From contig NZ_CP121261.1 of assembly GCF_029637605.1 (NCBI RefSeq), forward strand, positions 248,001 to 312,000: a stretch of DNA of 64,000 bases, given 5' to 3'. Numbering within the stretch: position 1 is the first letter of the stretch; the number at the start of each line of letters is the position of its first letter. The position numbers and the translations under genes are program-made. The notes beneath the pieces were generated by a model, which worked only from the letters and a program-made list of their open reading frames with translations, was not told the DNA's origin and ran no database searches. Source of the stretch: Achromobacter spanius. Lineage in GTDB: Bacteria > Pseudomonadota > Gammaproteobacteria > Burkholderiales > Burkholderiaceae_B. This document shows positions 37,333 through 45,295 of the stretch, in pieces.

Positions 37333-37349
37333 GATGAATTCAATTCATC
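37333..37349. promoter_or_regulatory. Perfect palindrome, LysR operator candidate
   Basis: GATGAATT-C-AATTCATC is an exact 8-bp inverted repeat with a one-base centre. It has the T-N11-A character of LysR sites and lies in the spacer between the FMN reductase and the LysR gene, just before the LysR ribosome binding site. Binding there would allow autoregulation. Confidence 0.65.
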
Positions 37350-37368
37350 TGAAGGAATGTTCGAATCC

Positions 37369-38337
37369 ATGTTTGCGACCCTGCCCGTCACCGCGCTGCG
37401 CACCTTCGAGGCGGCTGCTCGGCTGCGCAGTTTCAAGCTGGCCTCGGCGGAACTGGCCGTGACGCCCACGGCGGTGTCGCACCAGATCAAATTGCTGGAA
37501 CGCCAAGTGGGCGTGGCGCTGTTTGACCGCGTGCCGCGTGGCGTGCGCTTGACCGACAGCGGCGCGCGCCTGTTCGCCAGCGTGCATGGCGCCTTGCTGG
37601 AAATTGCGCAAACGCTGGACGCCTTGCGTCCCGAACCGGCATCGGGCGCGCTGACGCTGTCCACCACGCATTCCTTCGCGGCGCTATGGCTGGTGCCGCG
37701 CCTGGGACGCTTTCACCAGGCCTATCCGCAATATCAGTTGAACCTGCAAACCGGCGCGGACGCGGTGGACCTGTTGCAAGACGCCAGCGTGGACGTGGCG
37801 GTGCGCTACAGCCGCCAACCGTATCCCGCCTTGCATACGGCGGCTACGTTGCCGGAATGGTTCGGCGTCTACGGTGCGCCGACGCAAATTGCCCAGTTGG
37901 AAAAGCGCACGCAACAACGCACGCAAAAGCGCACTGAGAATCGCTCGGAAAATCCGTCGAAAAAACGCACACCGCCGCCCGCGTCCCCACCCAGTCCGGC
38001 GTTGGTTACCGTGCGCTGGCGGGATTCCGATCTGTACGACCAAGGCTGGCGGGCGTGGTGCCAGGCGGCGGGTTTGCCGGCATGGCGGGAGCCGTCGGCG
38101 GTACATGCCTATGAAGAAGAACACTACGCGTTGCAGGCCGCCATCGCCGGACAAGGATTGGTGCTGGCCAGTTCCGTGATGGTGTCCGACAGCGTGCGCG
38201 CCGGCACACTGGCCTCCTACCGGCCTCAGGTACGGGTGCCGGGTGCGGCCTACCAGGCGTTGTGCGCGCCGGGGCGCGAACGCCATCCGCCGGTCAAGGC
38301 TTTCCTGGCGTGGCTGACGCAGGAATTCCAGGCATGA
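37369..38337 (+). CDS. LysR-family regulator with inserted repeat
   Basis: A 322-aa LysR protein. The HTH starts at LPVTALRTFEAAARLRSFKLASAELAVTPTAVSHQIK. The effector domain follows from about residue 90, GcvA-like. Between about 179 and 210 it has a hydrophilic insert reading KRTQ-QRTQ-KRTE-NRSE-NPSK, then Pro-rich sequence, made by a 12-bp repeat (37903-37962). Start: ATG at 37369 is preceded by GAAGGA at a 12-nt gap; an ATG at 37357 is directly beside GAAGGA with no room. It likely regulates the divergent FMN reductase. Confidence 0.85.
   Translation: MFATLPVTALRTFEAAARLRSFKLASAELAVTPTAVSHQIKLLERQVGVALFDRVPRGVRLTDSGARLFASVHGALLEIAQTLDALRPEPASGALTLSTTHSFAALWLVPRLGRFHQAYPQYQLNLQTGADAVDLLQDASVDVAVRYSRQPYPALHTAATLPEWFGVYGAPTQIAQLEKRTQQRTQKRTENRSENPSKKRTPPPASPPSPALVTVRWRDSDLYDQGWRAWCQAAGLPAWREPSAVHAYEEEHYALQAAIAGQGLVLASSVMVSDSVRAGTLASYRPQVRVPGAAYQALCAPGRERHPPVKAFLAWLTQEFQA
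37903..37962 (+). repeat. 12-bp repeat encoding a charged insert in a LysR protein
   Basis: Five diverged 12-bp units: AAGCGCACGCAA, CAACGCACGCAA, AAGCGCACTGAG, AATCGCTCGGAA and AATCCGTCGAAA. They lie in frame inside the effector-binding domain, where LysR proteins normally have no such stretch. Confidence 0.85.
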
Positions 38338-39670
38338 CATCGGCAGTCTGGCGGCGGGCCGGGCGCGGCAACAAGGGCAGCGCCGCCAGCATCAGCGCAC
38401 CCGCCAGCACCCAGGCGGCGGGCCATGAACTGGCCGCGACCACGTGCGGAATCGCAAGCGGCGTCAGGAACAAGCCCAGGTAGACACAGCTATTGGCCAT
38501 GCCCAGCGCCGTGCCGGTGCGCGTGGCGCCCGCCAGCGTGGCCAGTTCGGTATACGCCACGCCGTGCCAGGCGGACGCGCATATGCCTGCCACCGCCAGC
38601 AGGCCCGCCATGGCAAACACCGCGCCCGCCGCCGTGGGCGCGCCGCTAACCGCCCACGCCACCGCGCCCAGCGCCGCAAACAGCAGAAAGCTGTATTGCG
38701 CGCAGCGGCGCAGATAGGCGCGCCGATTGCCGTGGCGATCGGTCCACCGGCCGCTGGCAATGCGCGCCACCATGGCACCCAGTTGCACCGTCACCATCAC
38801 CGCGGTCAGTGTGCCGATGCCGGCATGGCCGACGTCGTGCAGGAACACCGTGGCGAAGGTCAGCACGGCGAATTGCGGACAGCACATCAGGCCAATGGCC
38901 GCGGCCGCGCGCCAGACGCGCGCGTCGCGCAGGGGCGAGAGGCCGACGCTTTGGTCCTTGGCCGGCAAGCGGTGGCCGGGTATGGCAGGTTGGCTACGCT
39001 TGGCCGGCTCGCGCAGCCAACAAGCGGCGAGCAGCGCCGCCACTGCGCACATCAGCGCCAGCACGCCGAACACCGCCGCAAAGCCCGCGTGCGCCGCCAG
39101 CCAGGGCAGCAGCAGCGCGCCCAACCCGCCGCCCAAGGGCACGGCGGTCTGGCGGATGCTCATGGCCAGGCCGCGCTCGCCTTCGTCAAACCAGGCCATC
39201 ACCGCCCGGCCGCTGGCGCCGTTGACACTGCCCCCCAGCATGCCGACCAGCACCAGGCCCACCGCCAACAGCCACAGGCTGGGTACGGTGGCGCCATCCG
39301 GCGAGGCGAAGCCGCTCATCCAGGCCAGCGCCGCAGCGGTCGCGCCCAGGCCGGTCAACAGTACCGGGCGGTCGCCCCAGCGATCGGTCAGCAAGCCCCA
39401 GGGCAGTTCGAACAGGGCCACGCCCAAGCCCATCAAACCCAGCGCCAAGCCCAACTGATCGTTGTTCAGGCGGTAGCCGGCGCGCATGAACACCGCCGTG
39501 GTGGGCAAGCCCGCCGCCGCGGCGGAAAAGGCGGCGTTGGCGGCCACGCCCACTGCCAGCACTTTCCAGCGATGGGTGGGGCGGGGCGCTGGGTCGTGCG
39601 CTGAATGGGGCGCCGAGCGAGGCGCGGACTGGGGCAAAGGGGGCAAAGGGGGCACAGACGGCACTGACAT
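38294..39670 (-). CDS. MFS transporter
   Basis: A 458-aa MFS protein with 12 predicted helices. The N-terminal tail is Pro/Ser/Ala-rich (about 40 residues, from 9- and 12-bp repeats at 39596-39657) before the first helix AVGVAANAAFSAAAAGLP. Motif A-like LLTDRWGDRP lies after helix 2, and RWTDRHGNRRAYLR is in the second half. The substrate is unknown. TTGGAG lies 6 nt before the ATG at 39670. Its 3' end overlaps the convergent LysR gene by 44 bp. It is divergent from the LysR gene at 39779, the likely regulator. Confidence 0.85.
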   Translation of the reverse strand: MSVPSVPPLPPLPQSAPRSAPHSAHDPAPRPTHRWKVLAVGVAANAAFSAAAAGLPTTAVFMRAGYRLNNDQLGLALGLMGLGVALFELPWGLLTDRWGDRPVLLTGLGATAAALAWMSGFASPDGATVPSLWLLAVGLVLVGMLGGSVNGASGRAVMAWFDEGERGLAMSIRQTAVPLGGGLGALLLPWLAAHAGFAAVFGVLALMCAVAALLAACWLREPAKRSQPAIPGHRLPAKDQSVGLSPLRDARVWRAAAAIGLMCCPQFAVLTFATVFLHDVGHAGIGTLTAVMVTVQLGAMVARIASGRWTDRHGNRRAYLRRCAQYSFLLFAALGAVAWAVSGAPTAAGAVFAMAGLLAVAGICASAWHGVAYTELATLAGATRTGTALGMANSCVYLGLFLTPLAIPHVVAASSWPAAWVLAGALMLAALPLLPRPARRQTADVMPGIPASATPGKP

Positions 39671-39724
39671 GCAGAACTCCAAGATCAGGTAACCAGGACC
39701 CATCCAGTTTGCGCATCTGCTATC

Positions 39725-39765
39725 GTTTTGAAAATCAGGAAATATTGCGTCAATTGTTTTGAAAA
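39725..39765. promoter_or_regulatory. Direct repeat GTTTTGAAAA in divergent promoter
   Basis: GTTTTGAAAA occurs at 39725-39734 and again at 39756-39765, 31 bp apart (about three helix turns), in the AT-rich spacer between the MFS and LysR genes. It is a candidate paired site for the LysR regulator. Confidence 0.45.
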
Positions 39766-39778
39766 ACGGGACTATAAA

Positions 39779-40777
39779 ATGCGGCCTGTCACCTTTGACC
39801 TGGATGTGCTGCGCAGCTTTGTCGCGGGCGTGGACCTGGGCAGCTTTGGCCGTGCGGCCGACCGCCTGGGCCGCTCGACATCGGCCATCAGCGCGCAGAT
39901 GAAAAAGCTGGAGGAACAGGCCGGCGTGCCGCTGCTGCGCAAAGCCGGGCGCGGGCTGGCGCTGACCGAGGCCGGCGAGACCATGCTGGCCTATGGTCGC
40001 CGCCTGTTGGAATTGAACGACCAGGCCGCGCGCGCCGTGCAGGGCGGCGAGCTTTCCGGCCGGGTGCGGCTGGGCATGCAGGAAGATTTTGGCGAAATGG
40101 TATTGCCGCAGGTGCTGGGCCAATTCGCCAGGGCGCATCCCAACGTGCGGATCGAAGCGCGGGTCGCGCGCAATGCCGAATTGCTGGAACGGCTGGCGGT
40201 GGGGCAGTTGGACCTGGTCCTGGCCTGGGACCACGACGCGCGTGTGCCGCATGCGCAGCGCTTGCTGGATCTGCCCATGCGCTGGATCGGCCCCGCTCAG
40301 GAGGCGCGCGCGGGCACTGGCACTGATGATGGCAATCGCAATCGCGATGGCGATGTGCCCTTGGTGGCGTTCGAGGCGCCGTGCCTGTTTCGCACCTGCG
40401 CCACCGACGCTCTGGACCGCGCCGGCCTGCATTGGCTGCCCGCGTTCACCAGCCCCAGCCTGGCCGGGCTGTGGGCGGCGGTGTCCGCGGGCTTGGGGCT
40501 GGCCGTGCGCACGCCCTTGGGCCTGCCCGCCGGCGTGCGCGCGTTGGCGCCGGGCGAACAGGGCCTGCCGGCATTGCCGTCGATTGCGCTGTCGCTGTAT
40601 CTTGCCCAGGCGCAACCCGATCCCGTGACCGCCGCCTTGGGCGATATCGTGCGGCAATGCATCCAGGACAGCGCCGCGGCCTGGGCGGCCCCATCCACTT
40701 CCTCCTTCCCATCTTCCCCCTCCGCCTCTCCCTCGTCCTCCCCATTCAACGCCCCGCGCGCCAAGGTCCAGCCATGA
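39779..40777 (+). CDS. LysR-family regulator
   Basis: A 332-aa LysR protein. The HTH reads FDLDVLRSFVAGVDLGSFGRAADRLGRSTSAISAQMKKLEEQ. The effector domain contains GRVRLGMQEDF and ends near 300. The C-terminus has a Ser/Pro-rich tail (SSFPSSPSASPSSSP). It is divergent from the MFS gene at 39670, which it probably regulates. Its stop overlaps the ATG of a second LysR gene (ATGA), an unusual coupling of two LysR genes. Confidence 0.88.
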   Translation: MRPVTFDLDVLRSFVAGVDLGSFGRAADRLGRSTSAISAQMKKLEEQAGVPLLRKAGRGLALTEAGETMLAYGRRLLELNDQAARAVQGGELSGRVRLGMQEDFGEMVLPQVLGQFARAHPNVRIEARVARNAELLERLAVGQLDLVLAWDHDARVPHAQRLLDLPMRWIGPAQEARAGTGTDDGNRNRDGDVPLVAFEAPCLFRTCATDALDRAGLHWLPAFTSPSLAGLWAAVSAGLGLAVRTPLGLPAGVRALAPGEQGLPALPSIALSLYLAQAQPDPVTAALGDIVRQCIQDSAAAWAAPSTSSFPSSPSASPSSSPFNAPRAKVQP

Positions 40778-41679
40778 ATCGCTTTCACGAAATGTCGGTG
40801 TTCCTGGCGGTGGCCGAGGCGCAGAGCTTTGCCGCCGCCGCGCGGCGCCTGGACATGTCCGCACCCACCGTGACGCGCAGCGTCGCCGCGCTGGAGCGGC
40901 GGCTGGGCGCCTTGCTGTTGGTGCGCACCACGCGCAGTCTGCGCCTGACCGAAGCCGGCCAGCGCTACGCCGCCGATTGCCGGCGCATTCTTGAAGAGGT
41001 TGAACAGGCCGACGACGCCGCTGCCGGCGTGATGGCCGTGCCGCGCGGCGCGCTGCATGTCACCGCGCCCGCCTTTTTTGGCGAACTGCACGTGATGCCG
41101 GTGGTGCTGGGATATCTGCGCGCCCACCGTGAAGTCTCGCTGCGCACGCTGTTGGTGGACCGCGTGGTCAACCTGCTGGACGAAGGCGTGGACGTTGCGG
41201 TGCGCATCGGCGCCTTGCCGGATTCCACCCTGACGGCGGTGCCCGTTGGGCATGTGCGCCGCGTGGTGTGCGCCGCGCCCGCGTTCTTGCAGGAACACGG
41301 TGCGCCCGAGCATCCCGATGCGCTGGCGCGTTTTTGCACCATCACCGCGGCAATGGAAGGGCGCAGCGCGCAGTGGCGCTTCATGCAGGACGGGGAGCCG
41401 CGGCGGATGAACGTGTCATCGCAATTGACCGTCACGTCGTTCCAGGCCGCCGTGCTGGCCGCGTGCGAAGGGTGGGGGCTGACGCAGGTGGTGTCGTACC
41501 AGGTGGCCCGCCACCTGAAAAGCGGCGCCTTGCAGGTGGTGCTGCGCGACTTCGAATTGCCGCCGATGCCGGTGCACGTGGTGTACCCCGAGGGCCGCCG
41601 CAGTTCGGCCAAGGTGCGCAGCTTTGTGGAATTCTGCGTGGAGGCCTTGCGCCGCGATCTGGAGGCGCTGCCGGTCTGA
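40774..41679 (+). CDS. LysR-family regulator
   Basis: A 301-aa CrgA/DsdC-like LysR protein. The HTH is MNRFHEMSVFLAVAEAQSFAAAARRLDMSAPTVTRSVAALERRLGA, with effector phrases LHVTAPAFFGELHVMPVV and DVAVRIGALPDSTLTA typical of the group that regulates glutathione S-transferase and quinone detoxification genes. The GST gene lies 148 bp downstream. Translation is coupled to the preceding LysR by ATGA. A strong terminator follows, so the GST has its own promoter. Confidence 0.88.
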   Translation: MNRFHEMSVFLAVAEAQSFAAAARRLDMSAPTVTRSVAALERRLGALLLVRTTRSLRLTEAGQRYAADCRRILEEVEQADDAAAGVMAVPRGALHVTAPAFFGELHVMPVVLGYLRAHREVSLRTLLVDRVVNLLDEGVDVAVRIGALPDSTLTAVPVGHVRRVVCAAPAFLQEHGAPEHPDALARFCTITAAMEGRSAQWRFMQDGEPRRMNVSSQLTVTSFQAAVLAACEGWGLTQVVSYQVARHLKSGALQVVLRDFELPPMPVHVVYPEGRRSSAKVRSFVEFCVEALRRDLEALPV

Positions 41680-41717
41680 GCCGCCGCGCACGGGCGGCGC
41701 CGGGGTTTCCCCGTTTT
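41680..41717 (+). terminator. Double hairpin terminator after LysR pair
   Basis: GCCGCC/GGCGGC (41680-41698) and then CGGGG-TTT-CCCCG (41701-41713) followed by TTTT and more T-rich sequence. The second hairpin has the form of an intrinsic terminator. Confidence 0.65.
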
Positions 41718-41827
41718 CCTCGCTGTCCTTTCATTTTCGGCAATAGTGTCTTGTTGCGGCTGGCCGTTCACGCGGCGGGCGGGGAGGGCCAACATGGAGC
41801 CCTCGTTCACCCACTCTGGAAATCTCC

Positions 41828-42457
41828 ATGTCCGCCGCCCCGTTGACCTTCTATAGCTTCCCCCTGTCTGGCCATGCCCACCGCGTCGCCTTGATGCTGT
41901 CGTTGCTGAACGTGCCGCATCAGCGTGTTGACGTCGACCTGCGCGGCGGGGAACAGAAGCGGCCGGCATTCCTGGCGCTGAATGCGTTCGGCCAGGTGCC
42001 GGTGATTGATGACAACGGCACGGTGGTGGCCGACTCGAATGCCATCCTGGTTTACCTGGCCACGCGCTACGGCGGCCAGGCCTGGTTGCCCAGCGATCCG
42101 GCCGGCGCGGCCGCCGTGCAACGCTGGCTATCGGTGGCGGCGGGGCCCTTGGCCTACGGCCCGGCGACGGCGCGCCTGATCACGGTGTTTGGCGCGACCC
42201 ACGACGCGGACACCACCATGGCGCGCGCGCATGCCTTGTTGAAGGTCATGAACGGCGAGCTGAGCGACCGCGATTTCCTGACGGGATCCACGCCGACGAT
42301 CGCGGATGTGGCTTGCTATGCCTATGTGTCGCATGCGCCGGAAGGCAACGTGTCTTTGGCGGATTATCCGCATGTGCGCGCGTGGTTGGACCGTATCGAA
42401 AACCTGCCCGGCTTCGTGCCCATGGCGCGTACGGCTGCGGGCCTGCAAGCGGCTTGA
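41828..42457 (+). CDS. Glutathione S-transferase
   Basis: A 209-aa GST. The thioredoxin-like N-domain has FYSFPLSGHAHRV with Ser as a likely glutathione-activating residue, the cis-Pro motif GQVPVIDD, and ADSNAILVYLATRYG for glutathione binding. The C-terminal helical domain has TPTIADVACYAYVSHAPEG (N-capping box). It probably detoxifies electrophiles; the substrate is unknown. It forms a likely operon with the FMN-binding protein 33 bp downstream. Confidence 0.9.
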   Translation: MSAAPLTFYSFPLSGHAHRVALMLSLLNVPHQRVDVDLRGGEQKRPAFLALNAFGQVPVIDDNGTVVADSNAILVYLATRYGGQAWLPSDPAGAAAVQRWLSVAAGPLAYGPATARLITVFGATHDADTTMARAHALLKVMNGELSDRDFLTGSTPTIADVACYAYVSHAPEGNVSLADYPHVRAWLDRIENLPGFVPMARTAAGLQAA

Positions 42458-42490
42458 AACCGGCAACACCCCCACCGCAAGGACCAGATC

Positions 42491-43459
42491 ATGACGAACG
42501 CTGACGCTACGCCGCACAATGCATCCCCCTGGCATGAAGGCGAACGCCTGCTGCAAACGCGCATCGGCGTGGCCGAGCGCATGGCGCAGATCGGCCCCAA
42601 AGTCATCCGCGACTACATGCCGGACCAGCACCGGGCGTTCTTCGCGCAGTTGCCCTTTGTGGTGATGGGCACGGTGGACCCGCAGGGCGACCCCTGGGCC
42701 GGCGTGCTGGAAGGCGAACCGGGCTTTGCCATATCGCCCGACCCGCACACGCTAAGCGTGGCCGCCGCGCCCGATGCCGACGACCCGCTGCGCGCGGGGC
42801 TGGGCCTGGGCCAGTCGGTGGGCCTGTTGGGGATTGAATTGCACACGCGCCGTCGCAACCGCATGAACGGTCACATTGCCGCGTGGGATGGTCAGCGCTT
42901 TGACGTGGCGGTCACGCAGTCGTTCGGCAATTGCCCGCAATACATCCAGGCCCGCGACTTCAGTTTTTCGCGTCCGCCGTCGTTGCGCGTGGCCACGGCG
43001 CAAGCCGAAACCAGCCAGTTGGACGACGCGGCGCGCGCGCTGATACGCGCGTCCGATACGTTTTTCGTGGCGTCGTATGTGGACGCTCCGGATGTGGGCA
43101 GCCGGGCGGTGGATGTCTCGCACCGGGGCGGCAAGCCCGGGTTCGTGCGGGTGGACGGCAATGTGCTGACCATTCCCGACTTTTCCGGGAATCGCTTTTT
43201 CAACACCCTGGGCAATTTGACGGCCAACCCGCGCGCCGGACTGGTGTTCATCGACTTTGAACAGGGCGACGTGTTGCAGGTGTCCGGCCGGGCGGAGGTG
43301 GTGTTGGACAGCCCTGAAATTCAGACCTTCGCGGGCGCGGAACGGCTGTGGCGCGTGCACGTGCGGCGCGTGGTGCGCCGCCCCGGCGCCTTGGCGCTGC
43401 GGTGGCGGTTCCACGACTACGCCCCGACCGCGCTGGCCACGGGGCAGTGGCCGGCTTAG
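42491..43459 (+). CDS. Pyridoxamine 5'-phosphate oxidase family, FMN-binding protein
   Basis: A 322-aa protein with two split-barrel-like halves. The C-terminal half shows FFVASYVDAPDVGSRAVDVSHRGGKPGFVRVDGNVLTIPDFSGNRFFNTLGNLTANPRAGLVFIDF, the typical PNPOx-like FMN pocket. Proteins of this length act as flavin reductase-like or nitro/quinone reductases and often pair with GST genes, as here. The exact reaction is unknown. The stop overlaps the convergent HxlR gene by 4 bp. Confidence 0.85.
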   Translation: MTNADATPHNASPWHEGERLLQTRIGVAERMAQIGPKVIRDYMPDQHRAFFAQLPFVVMGTVDPQGDPWAGVLEGEPGFAISPDPHTLSVAAAPDADDPLRAGLGLGQSVGLLGIELHTRRRNRMNGHIAAWDGQRFDVAVTQSFGNCPQYIQARDFSFSRPPSLRVATAQAETSQLDDAARALIRASDTFFVASYVDAPDVGSRAVDVSHRGGKPGFVRVDGNVLTIPDFSGNRFFNTLGNLTANPRAGLVFIDFEQGDVLQVSGRAEVVLDSPEIQTFAGAERLWRVHVRRVVRRPGALALRWRFHDYAPTALATGQWPA

Positions 43460-43917
43460 GAGGTGGCGGGCGGCGAGGTCTTCTGCACGACTGTGTCGTC
43501 GGGTTCCAGCAGGCGGCCGTCTTGCGCGCGGATTTCCAGGCGCCGCACGGCCTGGCCGCGCTTGCGGTCGATCAGCGTGGAATGGGCTTCGCCGGGGCCG
43601 TAGTAGTGGTCTTCGCCCCATTGGCGCAAGCCGACGATCACGGGAAACAAGGCGCGGCCTTTGTCCGTCAGCACATATTCCTGGTAGGCGCTGCCGTCCG
43701 ATGCGGGGGCCACGGCAAGAATGCCGTGGGCGACCAGCGTGCGCAGCCGGTCGCTAAGAATGTTCTTCGCCACGCCCAGGCTTTTCTGGAATTCGCCAAA
43801 CCGCCGGATGCCGTCAAACGCATCCCGCACGATCAGCAGCGACCACCAGTCGCCGATGGCATCTAACGAGCGCGCCACCGGACAGGCGGCGCCTTCAAGG
43901 CTGGTGCGTTTGACCAT
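43456..43917 (-). CDS. HxlR-family regulator
   Basis: A 153-aa winged-helix protein. CPVARSLDAIGDWWSLLIVRDAFDGIRRFGEFQKSLGVAKNILSDRL is the HxlR signature; Cys12 near the start may sense redox or electrophiles, as in some relatives. The C-terminal 50 residues extend past the usual length. It is divergent from an MFS gene, the likely target. The AT-rich spacer 43980-44030 has repeated ATAAAAC at 43986 and 44020. Confidence 0.88.
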   Translation of the reverse strand: MVKRTSLEGAACPVARSLDAIGDWWSLLIVRDAFDGIRRFGEFQKSLGVAKNILSDRLRTLVAHGILAVAPASDGSAYQEYVLTDKGRALFPVIVGLRQWGEDHYYGPGEAHSTLIDRKRGQAVRRLEIRAQDGRLLEPDDTVVQKTSPPATS

Positions 43918-43985
43918 GTCGGGTCCTCAAGCAAAGGGATGGGCGTAGGGACGGCGGGAACGACACACGATAGAACGGTTGCATT

Positions 43986-44026
43986 ATAAAACCTAAAGAC
44001 CTAGCATTCTGGTTTCGTAATAAAAC
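43986..44026. promoter_or_regulatory. AT-rich divergent promoter with repeated ATAAAAC
   Basis: ATAAAAC occurs at 43986-43992 and 44020-44026, 34 bp apart, and AAACC/GGTTT flank the centre (43989-43993, 44011-44015). It lies just before the MFS start and is a candidate HxlR operator. Confidence 0.3.
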
Positions 44027-44038
44027 TAGATAAATCCC

Positions 44039-45295
44039 ATGCCAGATCGTTCCCATCCCCCTGCCATGCCCGCTGGCTCAGCGGATTCCGTACCCAACCC
44101 CATGCCGACCTCGCTGGTCATGCTGCTGGCCGTTGCCTGCGCCTTGAGCGTGGCCAACGTGTATTACGCGCAGCCCTTGCTGGACGCGATCGGCCGCGAG
44201 TTCGCGCTGGACCAGGCGGCGGTGGGCGTGGTGGTCACGGCCACCCAATTGGGCTGCGCGGTGGCGCTGCTATTGGTGGTGCCGCTGGGCGACCTGCTGG
44301 ACCGGCGCCACTTGATGCTGGGCCAGTTGGGCCTCTTGATGCTGGCTCTGGTAGCGGTGGCGCTATCCGCCAACACGCCGTGGCTGCTGGCAGGCATGGT
44401 GGCGCTGGGCCTGCTGGGCACGGCGATGACGCAGGGCTTGCTGGCCTTGTCCGCCGCCCTGGCCGCGCCCGGCGAACGCGGCCGAGTGGTGGGTGCGGCG
44501 CAGGGCGGGGTGGTGATCGGCCTGCTGCTGGCGCGCACGGTGGCCGGCGTGGTGTCCGATGCCTGGGGATGGCGCGCCGTATACGGGGTGTCGGCGGTGG
44601 TGGCTGCCGTGCTGGCGCTGGTGCTCATGCATCGCTTGCCCCGACGCCGGCTGCCCACGGCAAACCTGTCTTATCTTGCCCTGCTGCGTTCCATGGCGAC
44701 GCTGCTGGCCACGGAACCCGTGCTGCGTGTGCGCGGCATGATCGCCTTGCTGATGTTCGCGGCCATCAGCGCGTTCTGGACGGCGCTGGTGTTGCCGCTG
44801 AGCGCGCCGCCGCATTCCTTGTCGCACACGGCGGTGGGTGCGTTCGGCTTGGTCGGGGTGTTGGGCGTACTGATGGCGGCGCGTGCCGGCCTCTGGGCCG
44901 ATCGCGGCTTGGGCCAGCGCACCACCGGCGCAGGCCTGCTGTTGCTGTGCCTGGCGTGGGCGCCCATTGCGTTGCTGGACCACAGCCTGTGGGCCCTGGC
45001 GCTGGGCGTGCTGGTGCTGGACGTGGCGCTGCAAGCCCTGCACGTGACCAATCAGACGATGATCTTCAGCATCAGCACGCAGGCGCATAGCCGGCTGGTC
45101 GGGGGCTACATGATGTTCTACGCCGTGGGCAGCGGCCTGGGGGCGATCGCGTCCACGGCGGTGTATGCCCGCGCGGGCTGGTTGGGCGTCTGCGCGCTGG
45201 GCGCGGCCATCAGCGTGACGGCGCTGTTGTTCTGGGTGGCGACGCTGCCCGCCAAGGCGGCGCCGCCACCTTCCGGTCAGGGCTGTACCGCGTAG
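44039..45295 (+). CDS. MFS transporter (DHA1, YdhP/AraJ-like)
   Basis: A 418-aa MFS protein with the opening VACALSVANVYYAQPLLDAIG, typical of arabinose-efflux-like permeases, and LGDLLDRRHLM (motif A) between helices 2 and 3. It should export small sugars or drugs. The first helix starts after about 20 residues, and an inner ATG (44102) is also possible. Regulation by the divergent HxlR is likely. It ends overlapping the acyl-CoA dehydrogenase gene by 19 bp. Confidence 0.85.
   Translation: MPDRSHPPAMPAGSADSVPNPMPTSLVMLLAVACALSVANVYYAQPLLDAIGREFALDQAAVGVVVTATQLGCAVALLLVVPLGDLLDRRHLMLGQLGLLMLALVAVALSANTPWLLAGMVALGLLGTAMTQGLLALSAALAAPGERGRVVGAAQGGVVIGLLLARTVAGVVSDAWGWRAVYGVSAVVAAVLALVLMHRLPRRRLPTANLSYLALLRSMATLLATEPVLRVRGMIALLMFAAISAFWTALVLPLSAPPHSLSHTAVGAFGLVGVLGVLMAARAGLWADRGLGQRTTGAGLLLLCLAWAPIALLDHSLWALALGVLVLDVALQALHVTNQTMIFSISTQAHSRLVGGYMMFYAVGSGLGAIASTAVYARAGWLGVCALGAAISVTALLFWVATLPAKAAPPPSGQGCTA

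Noticed and set aside
39671..40864. N-terminal extension of the MFS gene by 398 codons
   Set aside because: It covers the divergent LysR gene in antisense; ATG at 39670 has a good GGAG site.
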